Origin: JAVBMO01 sp031552355
GTDB lineage: Bacteria; Bacteroidota; Bacteroidia; Bacteroidales; P3
DNA length: 7,029 nucleotides
NCBI GenBank assembly: GCA_031552355.1
Contig: JAVBMO010000164.1
Span: forward strand, 1-7,029
Reading direction: 5' to 3'
Below the pieces are notes generated by a model. It was not told the origin of the DNA and did no database searches. It was given only the letters and a program-made list of their open reading frames with translations. The position numbers were made by a program, and so were the translations under genes. Position 1 is the stretch's first letter. Every line of letters starts with the position of its first letter. This document shows positions 6,644 through 7,029 of this stretch, one piece after another.

Positions 6644-6683
6644 AAAAAATGCCTGTATGTTTTATTTCATGCAGGCATTTTTT
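6644..6683 (+). terminator. Intrinsic terminator of pepD, possibly bidirectional
   Basis: AAAAAATGCCTGTATG (6644-6659) pairs with CATGCAGGCATTTTTT (6668-6683) through a 16-bp stem with one T-G wobble and an 8-nt loop, ending in six Ts. The A-run on the left arm gives the same U-run on the other strand, so it could also stop transcription coming from the right. It begins 45 bp after the pepD stop. Confidence 0.9.
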
Positions 6684-6762
6684 AAGTGTCGTGTAGCGAC
6701 AAACATTCATCATTCATTGTTAAAATACATTTTCAATTTATTTGACACAGAGAGCCGCAGAG

Positions 6763-6788
6763 AAATTTTGAATTCAAAATTTTGAATT
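6763..6788. repeat. Overlapping AT-rich perfect palindromes
   Basis: AAATTTTGAATTCAAAATTT (6763-6782) is a perfect 20-bp palindrome. AATTCAAAATTTTGAATT (6771-6788) is a perfect 18-bp palindrome that overlaps it. Seen another way, AAATTTTGAATT occurs twice as a direct repeat with a 14-bp period (6763 and 6777). The stretch is flanked by CAGAG-type motifs on both sides. Confidence 0.6.
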
Positions 6789-6818
6789 TTAAATTAAACA
6801 GCCGGAGAATACAGAGGT

Positions 6819-6837
6819 ATTTTGCCAAAGGCAAAAT
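6819..6837. repeat. Small perfect hairpin ATTTTGCC-AAA-GGCAAAAT
   Basis: An 8-bp perfect stem with a 3-nt loop lies 135 bp beyond the pepD terminator. There is no T-run after it on the plus strand, so it is not a typical terminator. It may be part of the surrounding intergenic repeat. Confidence 0.5.
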
Positions 6838-7029
6838 CAAAAATCCTGTAAGCTGTTTACCTTTTGTATTGTTGATTTGGTTATTTGGAAATCAATCCTG
6901 TCCTAAATAAATTTTAGCGCATCTGGGGTATCGCATGAATAGTCCCTTTTAGCCTATATTTTAATGAATTTAGAAAAGAACCCCCTGTATGTATTTTGGT
7001 ACTAGATCGGGCGGTTCCTCAAATGGCTT

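Larger units (their letters stand above)
6684..7029. other. Gene-free, repeat-rich stretch to the right edge
   Basis: No complete coding region, tRNA or rRNA is visible. In order it holds a small hairpin TGTCG/CGACA (6687-6691, 6697-6701), two tandem CATTCAT units (6704-6717), CAGAG-type motifs (ACACAGAGAG at 6745-6754, GCAGAGAA at 6757-6764, TACAGAGG at 6810-6817), overlapping AT palindromes (6763-6788), a hairpin (6819-6837) and two AATCCTGT copies (6842, 6894). The last ~60 bp are less AT-rich and open in one frame on each strand, but both frames run off the edge. Confidence 0.6.

Noticed and set aside
6704..6717. CATTCAT tandem pair as the beginning of a CRISPR-like or satellite array
   Set aside because: Only two 7-bp copies, no spacers and no further units.
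1..7029. An undescribed defence, secretion or mobile system
   Set aside because: The gene content is housekeeping and envelope synthesis. There is no nuclease, reverse transcriptase, transposase, integrase or toxin-antitoxin signature in the supported genes.

Overview
The window looks like chromosomal DNA of a Bacteroidota member, most likely order Bacteroidales. The DNA is AT-rich. The PepD-type dipeptidase and PheT proteins read like the Bacteroidales forms. Start codons mostly lack a Shine-Dalgarno sequence, and two spots resemble the phylum's TAnnTTTG -7 promoter box. The species cannot be named from this sequence.

Layout. Positions 1-4858 hold four genes on the minus strand. In transcription order they are an LpxL/HtrB-like lysophospholipid (lipid A type) acyltransferase (4858-3959), a GT4-type glycosyltransferase (3956-2817), phenylalanyl-tRNA synthetase beta chain pheT (2758-287), and the start of an unrecognised helical-repeat protein that runs off the left edge (284-1). 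Genes 1/2 and 3/4 are each separated by only 2 bp; genes 2/3 are separated by 58 bp. This is probably one operon, or two overlapping transcription units, joining outer-envelope lipid/glycan synthesis to a translation gene. A 279-bp divergent intergenic region (4859-5137) separates it from pepD on the plus strand (5138-6598), a cytosolic M20C Xaa-His dipeptidase. A strong hairpin terminator (6644-6683) follows pepD. The last ~345 bp contain no gene I can support, only AT-rich palindromes, small hairpins and CAGAG-type motifs.

How the genes may work together. The acyltransferase and glycosyltransferase plausibly both act on lipopolysaccharide or another glycolipid: acylation of the lipid anchor and addition of a sugar. 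PheT charges tRNA-Phe together with PheS, which is not in the window. PepD recycles dipeptides and is functionally separate.

I see no evidence for a new multi-gene system. The least ordinary parts are: (a) the truncated protein at the left edge, built of ~25-residue tandem repeats; (b) the control region of the acyltransferase, which holds an 11-bp perfect inverted repeat that includes the start codon, plus three mutually competing inverted repeats just upstream; (c) a 9-bp-period degenerate tandem repeat that fills much of the gap before pheT; and (d) the palindrome-rich stretch after pepD. Nothing here was tested by database search or folding software.
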